A stretch of 64,000 nt of DNA. Source: Lucinisca nassula (taxonomy: Eukaryota; Mollusca; Bivalvia; Lucinida; Lucinidae). A program made the position numbers and the translations under genes. Below are positions 10,487 through 21,112 of this stretch, in pieces. The notes under the pieces were generated by a model that saw only the letters and a list, made by a program, of their open reading frames with translations, did no database searches and was not told the DNA's origin. The stretch spans positions 119,479,874-119,543,873 of the forward strand of contig OY757011.1 in NCBI GenBank assembly GCA_963580285.1, written 5' to 3'. Position 1 is the first letter of the stretch. The number at the start of each line of letters is the position of its first letter.

Positions 10487-10982
10487 TTTGCACAGGACTG
10501 GTAAGGCTGCGTATCTCCGGAGTTTATGAAGTTTTCACTGTAAACATTAAGAATCAAAGCACTGAGAGCACTGATGTGAGGCTTGTCTCTGACTGTAGGC
10601 TAACTTACACTATTTCGCTTAACACTTAAAGGCATGTTCTGTAGCAAACAGTGTAGACCCAGATCAGGCATTATGCGGCGTCTGATCTGGGTCTAAACTG
10701 ATTGCCAAATCCAACACACGATTCCAGTCCAGATTCTATAAATAACACTCTGACGTCACAACGATAAGAATAACACGGTTATTTTCTATAAGTAACCGTT
10801 AACTGGATTTCCAACAAATCAGTGAACGCAGACACCAACAAAGAAAAGCTACTGTGCTTAGTGACTTTGAGTCGACTGACAATCGACCCCAACAGGGACC
10901 TGGACAATGAAGAATTTGAACAGACTGTGTAGGTGCGGAGTCTGAAATGAGTCATTCCAGGTGAAAACAACAGTCGAACTCG

Positions 10983-11215
10983 CCGATCGGGGCATGGTGC
11001 TTGCGCACGGAGCTGAAACCGACCGAACTTTAGAGTAGGCTACTAGTAAACCGCATAGAAGGTCTAATCCTCCCCAGAAAAAATAGTGCGAGTCCGACCG
11101 TCCTTTAAACTATGACGGTTTCTTTGGGTGGTAGGGCCTGTGATGTTACAAATTACTAGTTAACCGCTTAAAGACGGTCTAAGCCTGTCCAGGAACTGTG
11201 AAGGTAACTGACCTG
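10983..11215 (+). mobile_element. Degenerate SINE-A
   Basis: ATCGGGGCATGGTGCTTGCG, GAGCTGAAACCGACCGAAC, CTAGTAAACCGCATAGAAGG and GGTTTCTTTGGGTGGTAGGG follow the SINE-A order with many substitutions. A second partial segment (TAACCGCTTAAAGACGG) follows. An isolated minus-strand SINE-A tail is at 11323-11351. Confidence 0.6.
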
Positions 11216-11514
11216 CCCGATATGATCAGCCGTAAAACCACACCACAACACAACCTAGATTGAAGTCTTCATGTAGGTTCAGCCTTGCATTGGCGTAATT
11301 AAATAAGAAATCCCTGCTTTGTTTGTTTTGTTTGATTTGAGGTTTAACGAATTCTGTCTTCGTGGATCCGTTCAAGATTATAAGCGTAAGTGCATTGGGT
11401 GGACAGCCCAGAAAAAGTAAGCATCGAGTTATTCATCGAATCCCGATGGATGATAGTTGTAAACTGAAACGTAATAATTTTGCCGCGCCAAGTGAAGAGG
11501 GCTCTTCTGGCATG

Positions 11515-11582
11515 TGCGCCCAGTGAGGGCTCAGATCAGATTATGCGCAGTCTGATCTGAGTCTTCGCTGTTCGCTATTTAG
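11515..11582. repeat. Short fold-back repeat (Q type)
   Basis: CTCAGATCAGATTATGCGCA and its complement CTGATCTGAGTC form a hairpin, with CTTCGCTGTTCGC on the right. A relative of the hairpin at 535-606. Confidence 0.5.
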
Positions 11583-11702
11583 AAGCCAGTTGACCGCAGA
11601 GAGTGACGGCTGATTGAGTAGGTAAACAGGCCTGTTTTTGTCTTCACCTAGCGTAAATGCTCCTTTATGCTTGACGTGGCCCATGTTAAATATAAGCCAC
11701 GG

Positions 11703-11983
11703 CATCACGAGAACACACCTATATAATTTTGACCACCTTGAACCCCACTTTTATATAGTAAAACTGGGGTTTCTGGGGGTAGACCTTATTTTTCTTATTT
11801 CTGCTCTAAAATATAGATTATGGGTACTCGTTAGAACCGCCTCATTGAGGCGGTTCTAACGAGTGCCCACAATCTATATTTTGAGCAGAAATAAGAAAAA
11901 TATCACAATTTTTCATCATAAAATTGTCATTTTTTTCGGCGATAAAGGTGGCAATGTATTTGTATAGGCGTGTTTTCGTAATG
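11703..11983. mobile_element. D1 palindromic MITE, complete
   Basis: Ends CATCACGAGAACACACCTAT and TAGGCGTGTTTTCGTAATG are imperfect inverted repeats. Central hairpin at 11826-11863 (GAACCGCCTCATTGAGGCGG). The flanking arms CTGGGGTTTCTGGGGG and GAGCAGAAATAAGAAAAAT are typical of the family. Non-coding. Confidence 0.85.
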
Positions 11984-12302
11984 GCAAGCGAAAATGTATA
12001 AAAGACAGAGATCAGATTAACTTGCCTATCCGCTCAGTCATAATATGAACTTCTGCGTAATGTAGGACGCTAGGTTCTGAAACGGAAGGTGTTTTTTTCT
12101 CCGGGTACTCCAGTTATCGCTCATCTCTGGTAAACTAAGTGAAATAACTTTGAAAGAAACCAATAATAATAAGCCAATTAATCGACTTCATTTGCATGAA
12201 GAAATCTGGAGTCTCTGGTTATCATCTAATGCACATGAAAGACTCGTATGCATAGGCTGATCTGAGTCTTCGGTGTGCGCAAATGCTCTAAGGCGATTAC
12301 AC

Positions 12303-12600
12303 TTGCCCCCCCCCCCCCCAACAGGACATTTGCACCCCCCTCCCCCAATGAAAAAATGTATTAACGGACATTCGCCCCCAAGTTGAAAATACAACCTAGA
12401 CATTCGCACCCCCGTCCCCCAATGAAAAATGTATGACCGGACATTTGCACCCCCCCCCACCCCGGTGGAAAATACAACCTAGACATTTGCCCCCCCCCCC
12501 CCCCACTCCCCCACTGCTTATTTCTGGTATGGACATTTGCCCCCAGTGCTTATTTCAGAAAGGGACAATTGTCCCCCACCCCTCCACCCCCTCCCCCTCC
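12303..12600. repeat. C-rich minisatellite
   Basis: Irregular ~50-60-bp units of GACATTTGCCCCCC, AATGAAAAATGTAT and GTGGAAAATACAACCTAG separated by long C runs (12306-12319, 12491-12504). Related units in the opposite orientation lie at 13978-14165. The C runs could form i-motif or G-quadruplex structures. Confidence 0.8.
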
Positions 12601-12645
12601 AGATTCTCCCTGGCTGAAAACCAAGAAGAAACAAAAAAAGTCTAT

Positions 12646-13020
12646 TTATTCATTTATACTTATTAGCAAAAAAGTGTTATCAGCAATGAATTTGACTCCA
12701 GATATGTCCCCGGATTGAAAGATGAAAAATGCCAGTTCCACAGATTTTAAAGCTGCCGTTATAGCACACAGATGTGTTGTCACAATGGATACAATGGGGT
12801 TTTCAATGGTGTTTATTTTACTTATTTTGCACAAAATATACACGTAAGTTGCGTGTACCCCTAGAAACCACCTCAATGAGGTAATGTTAGAGCCAAAAAA
12901 TCCATCAACATTACCATGATAACTGCCAATGCTTATGCTGTCAATATACACAATCAAATTTTTGTGAAGTAGATAAAATTCAGGGGACTTAGTGAAGCCA
13001 ATTAAACAGGTACATGTATG
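12646..13020. other. No gene recognised; long minus-strand open frame
   Basis: A minus-strand frame is open from inside the neighbouring E MITE (13098) to 12646. Its last third reads GDISGVKFIADNTFLLISIN. It matches no family I recognise, has no clear splice signals, and its start lies in transposon sequence. I treat it as non-coding by default. Confidence 0.3.
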
Positions 13021-13025
13021 GTTAA

Positions 13026-13259
13026 GGGGAATGGGTACACCTTCAGGGGAGGCAACTCCTGCAAAAGTATTTTTGCCTCCCATGTCAATAGGGGTCAACT
13101 CTTAAAGGAAAGAATTTGCTCCAGAGGAGCAAATTCTTTCCTTTAAGAGTTGACCCCTTTTTCAGTGGGACAGGGCTTATAGAAAGGCGAACAGGAGGTC
13201 CCGAAAGTTGTCTCCCTTTGAAAAATGGCGGAAAAATATGCCAGGTGTTCCCATTCCCC
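13026..13259. mobile_element. E MITE, complete, TTAA-flanked
   Basis: TTAA at 13022-13025 and 13260-13263 flank GGGGAATGGGTACACC and GGTGTTCCCATTCCCC inverted ends. The interior hairpin GTCAACTCTTAAAGGAAAGA / CCTTTAAGAGTTGACCCC is near perfect around GCTCCAGAGGAGC. The TTAA duplication plus G/C-rich ends suggest a piggyBac-type transposase acting in trans. Confidence 0.85.
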
Positions 13260-13469
13260 TTAAATTCCAACAATTGTGTTAATTGAATATAATCAAGTCA
13301 AGACAAGTCAAAGTAAATTTATTCAGGCACAAACATATTAAAAGTCCATTGCCCCCATCCAGATTGTCAAAGGCCAAACACACTTATCCTACAATGAATG
13401 GAAAGAATGAAAGTGTGAGTTGATAAATAGTAAGATTAAATATGTACTGATTTGTTACTCTTAATCATT

Positions 13470-13951
13470 ATTTAAGAAATAGATCAGCTCTAGCTGTGAT
13501 TTTTTGAGTAATAAATCACAGTTTGGAGGTCAGTTGTAAAGTAGACAAATCACGAGCGCGTAGCGCGCGTGATTTGTCTACTTACAACTGACCGACAAAC
13601 TGTGATTTATTACCTAACAAATCACTGGCTAGAGCTGATCTATTTCGATTCTAACACGCTGAAACTCGGCAATAATGCTGTTGTTTCCTTCAAATTCTCA
13701 CAACTTGTCGCCATTGTTAAAAGAAATCCCGCTAAAATTATCGACTGAAACACACGCATTTGTATCCTTTTCTAACATTTTCGATGCGAGAAAATGACGC
13801 TACACCGTCTAACGTCAAGGAAATCGACTAGTGACGTAATAAATTTGCAGTTTGTAATGACGTCACTCGTTACGCTCTTCCGAGCTGTGATTTGTTGCGG
13901 AATAAACCACGGTTATTTTCCATTGCCTATATAGGCGTGCTGTGTTAGAAT
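13470..13951 (+). mobile_element. L element, copy 2 (fuller)
   Basis: Collinear with 9211-9660 at high identity. Holds a long hairpin at about 13532-13590: GTAGACAAATCACGAGCGCG with its complement CGCGTGATTTGTCTAC. TTCTAACAC at 13649 and GTGTTAGAA at 13942 are an internal/terminal inverted pair. No coding potential; family not recognised. Confidence 0.75.
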
Positions 13952-13977
13952 ACAATGTAAAAGCCTTTGATCATCAT

Positions 13978-14165
13978 TTTACTGGGGGACCAATGTCCGT
14001 CCGCAAATAAGCACTGGGGGACAGATGTCCATACCAAAAATAAGCTCGGGTGGGGGCATATGTCCGGGTCGCATTTTCAACTGGGGTTGGGGGGTGGGGG
14101 GCAAATGTCCATCAATGCATTTTTTCATTGTGGGGATTGGAGTTCGGGTGGGGGGGGGGGGGGGC
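13978..14165. repeat. G-rich minisatellite, inverted relative of 12303-12600
   Basis: Units CTGGGGGACAGATGTCC, GGGGGCATATGTCCGGG and GGGGGGCAAATGTCCATC, with a G run at 14151-14164. The units are the complement of those at 12303-12600, so the two blocks form a large inverted pair. The block ends about 45 bp from the splice donor of the exon at 14219-14474. Confidence 0.75.
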
Positions 14166-14218
14166 AAACGTCCGGAGACCCTCTAAGACACGTCTTATCT
14201 CGGAGCGGTTCTACTTAC

Positions 14219-14474
14219 CCCTTTTTACAGCGTTGTTTCTTCCGTTTTGTTGTGTGATCTTTATGTTTGCTTAATTTGGAAGAGGATTTCGTTGGATCTT
14301 TCCCTGACATAGAATCACTTTTGTCATATTTTGAGTATTTACTGCCTGACCCCCCTTGCATAGCTTTTGGGTCCTCTATCTGTAGCTCGTATATAGAGGT
14401 GTTCATTTTTTCTTCTATGTATCTATATTCTTTGTATTCCTCTTCGGATAATGCTATATCCCCAGAAAACGCGT
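14219..14474 (-). CDS. Candidate internal coding exon, unknown protein
   Basis: Seen: on the minus strand a pyrimidine-rich tract ends TTTCTCATTTCAG just before 14474, and GTAAGT follows 14219. The frame between them is open for 84 whole codons, with two bases at each end (exon begins at the second codon base, ends after the second base of a Gly codon). The peptide starts AFSGDIALSEEEYKEYRYIE, continues EKMNTSIYELQIEDPKAM, and becomes Ser/Lys/Asp-rich (KSDSMSGKDPTKSSSKLSKH) ending in the basic KRKKQRCKK, a possible nuclear-localisation stretch. Inference: a real internal exon of a minus-strand host gene, from splice signals, balanced composition and lack of repeat match. No family recognised. 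Flanking exons were not found in the window; an AAT microsatellite lies just upstream in the intron. Confidence 0.5.
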
Positions 14475-14492
14475 CTGAAATGAGAAAATGAA

Positions 14493-14497
14493 ATAAT

Positions 14498-14536
<39 letters not shown>
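14493..14536. repeat. (AAT)n microsatellite
   Basis: About 14 AAT units immediately upstream (minus-strand sense) of the candidate exon's acceptor. Confidence 0.95.
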
Positions 14537-14937
14537 TCGGCCTTAACGCCTGGACGATTCCAGAACGGTCTTGTGCAAGGTAGGAATATTCTCACCTTGC
14601 CCAACAAAGTGAAAATTCCTACTTTGCGCAAGACAATTCCGGAATTGTACCGATTTCAGCTTTGCGCAGAACATATACATCCAAAATTCCGACTTAGGCA
14701 AGCCCAAGAAAACCGGATGTATAAATCCTTTTATAATTTGGAGCAATATACGTTATCAAAGCACTGAGAGTGCTGATGGGGCGATTATGTGTGATGTTTG
14801 GATTGTCCATTGATGTTGTATATTCTTATTATGTTCGATTTGACATGTGTTTATATTTCTTTATACTTTCTTGGAAGTATATCAGCCTGAGTAAATTTGT
14901 TAATGATTTCTTTATATTTACAAGAATACTATCATGT

Positions 14938-15511
14938 GTCGATACCTGCCGGGGTCGGCATCATTCTTTCGTGGAGATTGATCATGAAATCTTTTCTACG
15001 GTCATTCTCTCCCTTCCGGTTATTCAAGAAGGACAGTTGTCAGTTTCTGGCGAAAGAATGTGCACTGTACTGGTTAACCGCTTACGTATAAGCCGGCTTG
15101 AAGAAATATATGGGCTGCATGATGCTTCCACGCAGAGCTGAATCCGGCCCGCACACTAGTACTGGTAAACCGCTTAGAGGATTTAAGCCTGTCCAGGAAC
15201 GAGGCGGACCGTCCATGCTAATAAACCCTATTGGTTTCATTGGGCGACAGGGCTTGAGATGTCATTTCATCTCAATGTCGGGTAAATGTCCCACAAAATT
15301 GGAAGCAACGTCTCCAAAATGACCTTTACAGTGTTGATGGGGACGTTAAACCTCAAATCAAACAAACAAAACAAAACGTATAAGCCTGCCGATAGGTAAA
15401 CTGACCGACTCAAAAATGACTCCTAAATAGTGTCGACTGGGCCGTTTAACTCCAATACAAACAAACAAACAAACAAACAAACAAACAAACAAACAAACAA
15501 ACAAACAAACA
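14938..15511 (+). mobile_element. SINE-B, split by SINE-A, long CAAA tail
   Basis: Starts inside the tRNA-like head (TCGATACCTGCCGGGGTCGG), so the A box is missing. The body CATTCTTTCGTGGAGATTGA continues to 15094, resumes at 15376, and ends CTCCAATACAAAC followed by (CAAA)n to 15511. SINE-A occupies 15095-15375. Confidence 0.88.
15095..15375 (+). mobile_element. SINE-A nested in SINE-B, 11-bp TSD
   Basis: Begins GGCTTGAAGAAATATATGGG (slightly 5'-truncated) and ends CCTCAAATCAAACAAACAAA. ACGTATAAGCC at 15084-15094 and 15376-15386 is the duplicated target, which lies inside SINE-B. Confidence 0.92.
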
Positions 15512-15623
15512 ATATATCATGTGAGGATTTATAAACAAAACCATCAATATATGTTGTAACAAGAAATATCTTTAAAAAAGATATGCGGCGTAGATTTAAT
15601 TGGAAGGTGGTTTAGAAACCAGA

Positions 15624-16717
15624 GCTTCAGCTGAAGTGCACGACCCGCCGGATGCTTTTAGCTTTATGAGTGTTACCATATATGGGTATGGCGGCCATTT
15701 TGGTCATGTGACCTGGACCTAAAACGGTTCCCCCAATAAATGCGCCTTATCGTAAGGAGCAAAAATATATCTAATACTTTAGTACTGTATTCTGAATCGT
15801 TTGCAGGATAAAATGAATTCTCACTTTTCCAATACAAAAGCATATGTGTCAAAGTTTGACCTAGGCACAAAGAAGGTCAAGGTCAACCCAGGGTCACCAT
15901 TTTAGCAATTTATGATGGGCCTACGTCCCAGATGTTATTTATCAAGTTTCGTGGAAATCTGCCAAGTGGTTCTGGAGAACACTATTTTGAAGGGTTTTTT
16001 TACCATATATGGCTTGGCGGCCATTTTGGTCATGTGACCTGGACCCCATGAGCAAATTTTGGTTTCCTCCATCCCATAGAGGCTCCATATGAAATTTCAC
16101 CTTAATCGGCCCAACGGTTTCCGAGGAGAATCAGTTCGAAAATTTTCACATTTTTCGCCTCGGCGAGGCTATACTAAATGGAATGTAATATTTCGCAAGT
16201 TCATTGGTTAGACCTCATTGATACTATCAGTATGCCAAAAATTGTTTAAATATTCCAAGCGGTTAAGTCACTATCACCAATTTTCACAAACGGGTTACGG
16301 ACGGACAGACAGACAGACCATATATGGCTTGGCGGCCATTTGGGTCATGTGACCTGGACCCCATGAGCAAATTTTGGTTTCCCCCATCCCTTAGAGGCTC
16401 CATATGAAATTTGACTTCAATCGGCCCAACGGTTTCCGAGGAGAAGCAGTTCGAAAATTTTCACATTTTTCGCCTCGGCGAGGCTATACCAAATGGAATG
16501 TAATATTTCGTAAGTTCATTGGTTAGATCTCATTGATATCTATCAGTATGCCAAAATTGTTTAAATATTCCAAGCGGTTACATGTAAGTCACTATCACCA
16601 ATTTTCACAAACGGGTTACGGACGGACAGACAGACTGACAGAATGACACGGTGATTTTAGGGCACTCTTAGAAAATCAACCGACTTCAGTCGGTCGCTTT
16701 TTCTACGGGTCGTGCAA
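15624..16717 (+). mobile_element. K element 1, Helentron-like non-autonomous
   Basis: The left end has a palindrome CTTCAGCTGAAG followed by TGCACGACCC; the right end has the hairpin CCGACTTCAGTCGG, a T run, then GGGTCGTGCA, the complement of the left terminal motif. The interior has direct repeats starting ACCATATATGG at 15675, 16002 and 16317 (period about 315 bp), with a GGACAGACAGAC microsatellite between units. Tandem core plus microsatellite plus 3' hairpin is the layout of Helentron-associated elements of bivalves. No Rep/helicase frame. Confidence 0.65.
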
Positions 16718-16789
16718 TATGAGCTACAATAGTGACAGCAACAATTGTCTAGCTATGAACTGGTTTACTGTATCCAAACAATTCAGATG

Positions 16790-17070
16790 TCACGCGAGGA
16801 AAAATAGCTTTGCAGAGGGCGGTGTCCCGCCTGTTTGAGCTAAGGTCAATGTAAAAGGTCAAGGTTAAAAACATGACCTCATTTCAAGAGCATATGATCT
16901 CAAGTATATGCACAACAAATAAGAAAACGTTATCATTTACTGTTTTTTGAACACAAATTCTAGGGTTAACATTTAGGGTTGTCGCTATGGTGAACGTAAA
17001 CGCATAGGCGGACGAACAAACGGACGAGCAGACAAACGGACGGAAACTTGATCTTATGTGCACCTAATTA
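16790..17070 (+). repeat. GGAC-tailed bivalve repeat
   Basis: GGTCAATGTAAAAGGTCAAG and GTTAAAAACATGACCTCATT lead to GGCGGACGAACAAACGGACG and a final CTTGATCTTATGTGCACCTA. A body followed by a degenerate GGACGAAC run, as at 8885-9165. Non-coding. Confidence 0.45.
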
Positions 17071-17268
17071 AAACTCAAATTACACTTATTCCTTTTCAGA
17101 ATTTATATAATATTAATGATATTCGAAAATGTCCATTTTGTGTTAAAATGGAGGACATAAAGTATGCTGAAGACAAATGATACACTGCAAATTTTATTTA
17201 GCATATATTGTAAATTAAACATCTGTCAATTTGTAATGCGATTATTACATGATTTTGTCATGCTATAT

Positions 17269-17413
17269 CTCTTTATTGGTTTCATTGGGCAACAGGGCTT
17301 GGGGTGTCATTTCATCTCAATGTCGGGTAAAAGTCCCACAAACTTGGAAGCAACGTCTCCAAAATGACCTACACAGTGTTGATGGGGACGTTAAACCTCA
17401 AAACAAACAAACA
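17269..17413 (+). mobile_element. SINE-A 3' fragment
   Basis: Starts at TATTGGTTTCATTGGGCAAC and keeps the whole 3' half to CCTCAAAACAAACAAACAA. 5'-truncated by about 155 bp. Confidence 0.85.
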
Positions 17414-17882
17414 ATTCCTTTCGCAGAAAATTCTTCCTTTCGCGAAAGGAACCTTCCTCTCGCGAAATGGTTCATTTCGCTATATAGACCAACCACGTGA
17501 AATTAGGTCAAAATAGCTATTCACCGCAGCAGTTACAGAATTCACTAGAAACACAATTGTACATATATGACGTATGGTCATCAAAGGACAAGACAACTGT
17601 ATATATTTTTCATTCATGTCTCACATATAAAACGAAACATTTCCTAGGTTGAAACTTCAGTAAACTGTCGTATTTTTTAGTAGATTTATTTATGCAAATC
17701 ATTGACCAATGAAATGGTCATCTCCTTGGACATATGGTTTTATTGACCAACGGAATAACGAAAAATGTAGGACAAAAGCAAAACCATAACGGCTACGCCG
17801 TAAAAAGATTCTACTCAATAGTGGTATCTAATTAACAACAGTATCAATAAAATGGTTGTAATTTAATTCTCAGTTTCCGAAA

Positions 17883-18153
17883 ACGAAAACACGCCTATTC
17901 CAATACATTGTAAAATTGACCGCCGAAAAACGAATATTTTCGGATGAAAAATTGTGATATTTTTCTAATTGCTGCTCAAAATATAGATTGTGAGTACTCG
18001 CGATCGTTAGATCGAGGCGGTTCTAACGAGTACCCACAATCTATATTTTTGAGCAGAAATAAGAAAAATAAGGTTTACCCCTGTAAACCCCAGTTTTACT
18101 ATATAAAAGTCGGGTTCAAGGGGGGAAAATTATATAGGCGTGTTTTCGTGATG
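17883..18153. mobile_element. D1 palindromic MITE, inverted orientation
   Basis: Ends ACGAAAACACGCCTATTCCA and ATATAGGCGTGTTTTCGTGA. The central hairpin around 17996-18033 is slightly disrupted on its left side (CTCGCGATCGTTAGATCGAG). Arms GTAAACCCCAGTTTTACTAT and GAAAAACGAATATTTTCGG as in other D1 copies. Confidence 0.82.
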
Positions 18154-18659
18154 TCGGCTAAGAAAACCAACACAGATTAACTGCGGGAAATTGCATCCGA
18201 GGACGAATCGTCCTGGGTTTGTTAAAGTTTGGGGCGAAACGTCCTCCATTACCGCGGTAGTCAGGGGTTTTACCCTCACCCGCAACGCCATCGATATTTT
18301 AGTATGGTCTCATAACGCTAATGCGACTTCACGACTGTGTATCAAAATCTAGAACGGAGAGCCAGTCAGTTTTGTGTCGACCGTCAAAGACTGTTTGGAT
18401 TGCAAGAAATATATTTTCTAAAACCAAAATAACTTCTTTATTTATATAAAAACCCAATTTGGCGATGTACTGTAATTGAACAGCTATTCGTACATGTAAT
18501 ATGCTTCGCACTCGAGAAAATGTCTGATGATTTCAGCATACTCGATGAAATACATGTATGTTTCCACCACATTCGATGAAATATTAGTATTTATCGAAAA
18601 ACAATATCTTTATTTACCAAAGAAGTAGTTCAGACTGCAAATGTGAAATGCAGGAATTT

Positions 18660-18978
18660 CGGCCCCCGCCCATCAGGGCTTGATGATGGACTACATGATG
18701 CTTCCACGCAGAGCTGAAACCGACCGAACACGTGTACTGGTAAGACGCTTAGATGATCTAAAATAGAAGTGATGACAATGGTAACCCCGCCCAGTCAAAG
18801 CGGTGCGAGTCGGACCGTCCATGCTTATAAACCCTATTGGTTTCATTGGGAGACAGGGCTTGAGATGTCATTTCATCATAATGTCGGGTAAAAGTCCCAC
18901 AAAACTGGAAGCACCGTCTCCAAGATGACCTATACAGTGTTGACGGGGACGTTAAACCTCAAATCAAACAAAAAAGTA
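18660..18978 (+). mobile_element. SINE-A with 9-bp TSD
   Basis: Full-length head GGCCCCCGCCCATCAGGGCT to CCTCAAATCAAAC. CAGGAATTT occurs at 18651-18659 and 18979-18987. A ~25-bp insertion around 18755-18785 (AAAATAGAAGTGATGACAAT) is not in other copies. Confidence 0.88.
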
Positions 18979-19126
18979 CAGGAATTTAACTGTTAAACCA
19001 ATCAGACAGATCTAATCAGACAGGTCTAAGCCCCCGCTCAGGACCGTTTTCCAAGCCTACGGAACTAGAGCCGAAGAAGCATTTTGGTCCTTTCTGTATT
19101 ATCATGTGCACATTTTGGCAGATGCA

Positions 19127-19376
19127 GCGCGAAAACACACCTATATAATTTTGACCCCTTTGAACCCCACTTTTATATAGTAAAACTGAGGTTTACACGG
19201 GTAAACCCTTATTTTTCTTATTTCTGCTCTAAATGTATATATTGTGGGTACTCGTTAGAACCGCCTCGATGAGGCGGTTCTAACGAGTACCGACAATCTA
19301 TATTTTGAGCAGAAATAAGACAAATGTCGATTTTTTTCATTTGACAATGTATTTGAATAGGCGTGTTTTCGTAATG
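19127..19376. mobile_element. D1 palindromic MITE
   Basis: Ends GCGAAAACACACCTATATAA and AATAGGCGTGTTTTCGTAAT. Perfect core hairpin at 19250-19291 (ACTCGTTAGAACCGCCTCGA and its complement). Confidence 0.85.
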
Positions 19377-19530
19377 ACAGTAAGGAGAAAATGGAGTTCG
19401 TACAGAATTCTTTCCATAGCTCCAGATAATCGCGTATATTTAGAAAAAAAATATTGAGTTTTTCCAGATTTTAGTATATTAACACTCGATCTGGGGCTAT
19501 GCTAGGCCTTTTTATCTTGAAACGGTATAC

Positions 19531-19585
19531 TGTGTGTATTCATTAGAATCGCCTCATTGAGGCGATTCTAATGAATACACACAAC
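19531..19585. repeat. D-type core hairpin in unrelated arms
   Basis: GTGTATTCATTAGAATCGCC and its exact complement form a 26-bp-arm hairpin. It carries the D core with GAATCGCCTC instead of GAACCGCCTC. The flanking arms do not match D1 or D2. Confidence 0.7.
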
Positions 19586-19660
19586 ATTCTCTCTTTTTAA
19601 AGATGCTCGAAAAGATACACTGTACATGTATCCTTAAGTCATCCCCATCATGCACCATTA

Positions 19661-19960
19661 TCATGTTAAAAAGTCAGTGTAATGGACACCCCTCTAAACC
19701 CCACTTTATATAGAGAAAACTGGGGTTTACAGGGTATACATTATTTTTTTTTATAATTTCTACTCTAAGACATAGGTTGTCGTTACTCGTTAGAACCGCC
19801 TCATTGAGGGTGTTCTAACGAGCGCCCACAACGTATGTTTGGAGTACAAAAAAAAAAGGAAAGAAAAAAGATCACTTAGTATCACCAGAAAAGTCACCGA
19901 TTGAGGAAATATGAATGAATCCACTATGTCGCAAGGATGTGTTACCGTAATTTGATCTAA
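19661..19960. mobile_element. D2 palindromic MITE
   Basis: Left end CATGTTAAAAAGTCAGTGTA, then CACCCCTCTAAACCCCACTT and GGGGTTTACAGGGTATACA; core ACTCGTTAGAACCGCCTCAT with a damaged partner arm; right end AAGGATGTGTTACCGTAATT. Confidence 0.75.
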
Positions 19961-20054
19961 GGCTGTGATCAACCCTCAGTCATTCTAACTACCCCTATCT
20001 CGAACAAACTGCCACGGTCTCAAAGAACTTCGAGCTATAGCTCTTGCACAGGAA

Positions 20055-20250
20055 AAGTAGTATGGGTCCGTTCGTCCGTCCCTTAAACCCTAGCGGTTTC
20101 TTTGGGCGGTAGGCCTTGAGATGACATTTCATCTCAATTTCGGTTAAAAGCCGCCCCCCCCCCCCCCCAAAAAAAAAAATCGGAAGCAACGTCTCCAAAA
20201 TGACCTAAATAGTGTTAACGGGGACGTTGAAACTCACACACAAGCAAACA
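20055..20250 (+). mobile_element. SINE-A, 5'-truncated, with C/A runs
   Basis: CCGTTCGTCCGTCCCTTAAA, then GGCGGTAGGCCTTGAGATGA to GTGTTAACGGGGACGTTGAA. The AAAAGTCCCACAAAATT segment has become a C run plus an A run (20153-20179). Confidence 0.75.
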
Positions 20251-20278
20251 AAGAAATTCTTCGAACCACTGAAGTTCG

Positions 20279-20564
20279 CATCACGCAAACATGCCTATAT
20301 AGTTCTGACTCCCTTGAACCCCACTTTTATATAGTAAAACTAGGTTTTACAGGGGTAAACCTTATTTTTCTTATGTCTGCCTCGGGTCCGAGTGTCTGCT
20401 CTAAAATATAGATTGTGATTACTCGTTAGAACCGCCTCGATGAGGCGGTTACAACGAGTAACCACAATCTATATTTTGAGGAGCAAATTTTCATCTGAAA
20501 ATTTCTGGGTTTTTTTTTCGGCGTTAAATTTACAATGTATTTGTATAAGCGTGTTTTCGTAATG
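20279..20564. mobile_element. D1 palindromic MITE
   Basis: Ends CATCACGCAAACATGCCTAT and GTATAAGCGTGTTTTCGTAA. Core at 20424-20461. An extra GCCTCGGGTCCGAGTGTCT segment sits in the left arm at 20380. Confidence 0.8.
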
Positions 20565-20952
20565 AACTGTAAAGAGTTGATTCAGCCCAAAATGTGATCA
20601 ATGGAATTTTGTGACGAAACGTTGCGACAACGTGATGTGTCTGATTTAGATCTACTGATTCTCTCGTGCATTACACCAAACCTAGATATAGTTTAGAAAG
20701 TGTGTTACTGAAAGTGCATTTCATTATTTTTCCAGACACTGCACAGTATGCCAAAATGCAGCTATTTTTGTAAATCTCAAAGCGCGTGCATCCCTGAAAT
20801 TTGTTTTATTTTCGTTTTATATACTGTGATCTGACAAATTGGCAAAATCGTTCTGACAGATACGGTTACTGAAAAGGAAAACAATGAATTCCTCTTATAG
20901 AGGATCTTACACTCGTGGTCATTTCATATGAAATTTATGAAACGAGCCTTCG

Positions 20953-21112
20953 GCGCACGAGTCGGACCGTCCATGCTTATAAACCCTATTGGTTTCATTG
21001 GGCGACAGAAATGAAATGTTCATCTCAATCTCAATGTCGGGTAAAAGTCCCACAAAATTGGAAGTGACCTTTACAGTGTTGACGGGGACGTAACACCACA
21101 CACCAAACAAAA
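20953..21112 (+). mobile_element. SINE-A 3' half, rearranged
   Basis: CGGACCGTCCATGCTTATAA to GTTGACGGGGACGT. The GGAAGCAACGTCTCCAAAATG segment is shortened to GGAAGTGACCTTT. 5'-truncated. Confidence 0.75.

Noticed and set aside
18515..18560. GTCTGATGATTTCAGC ... GATGAAATAC resembling a hammerhead
   Set aside because: No stem II can form between the two motifs.
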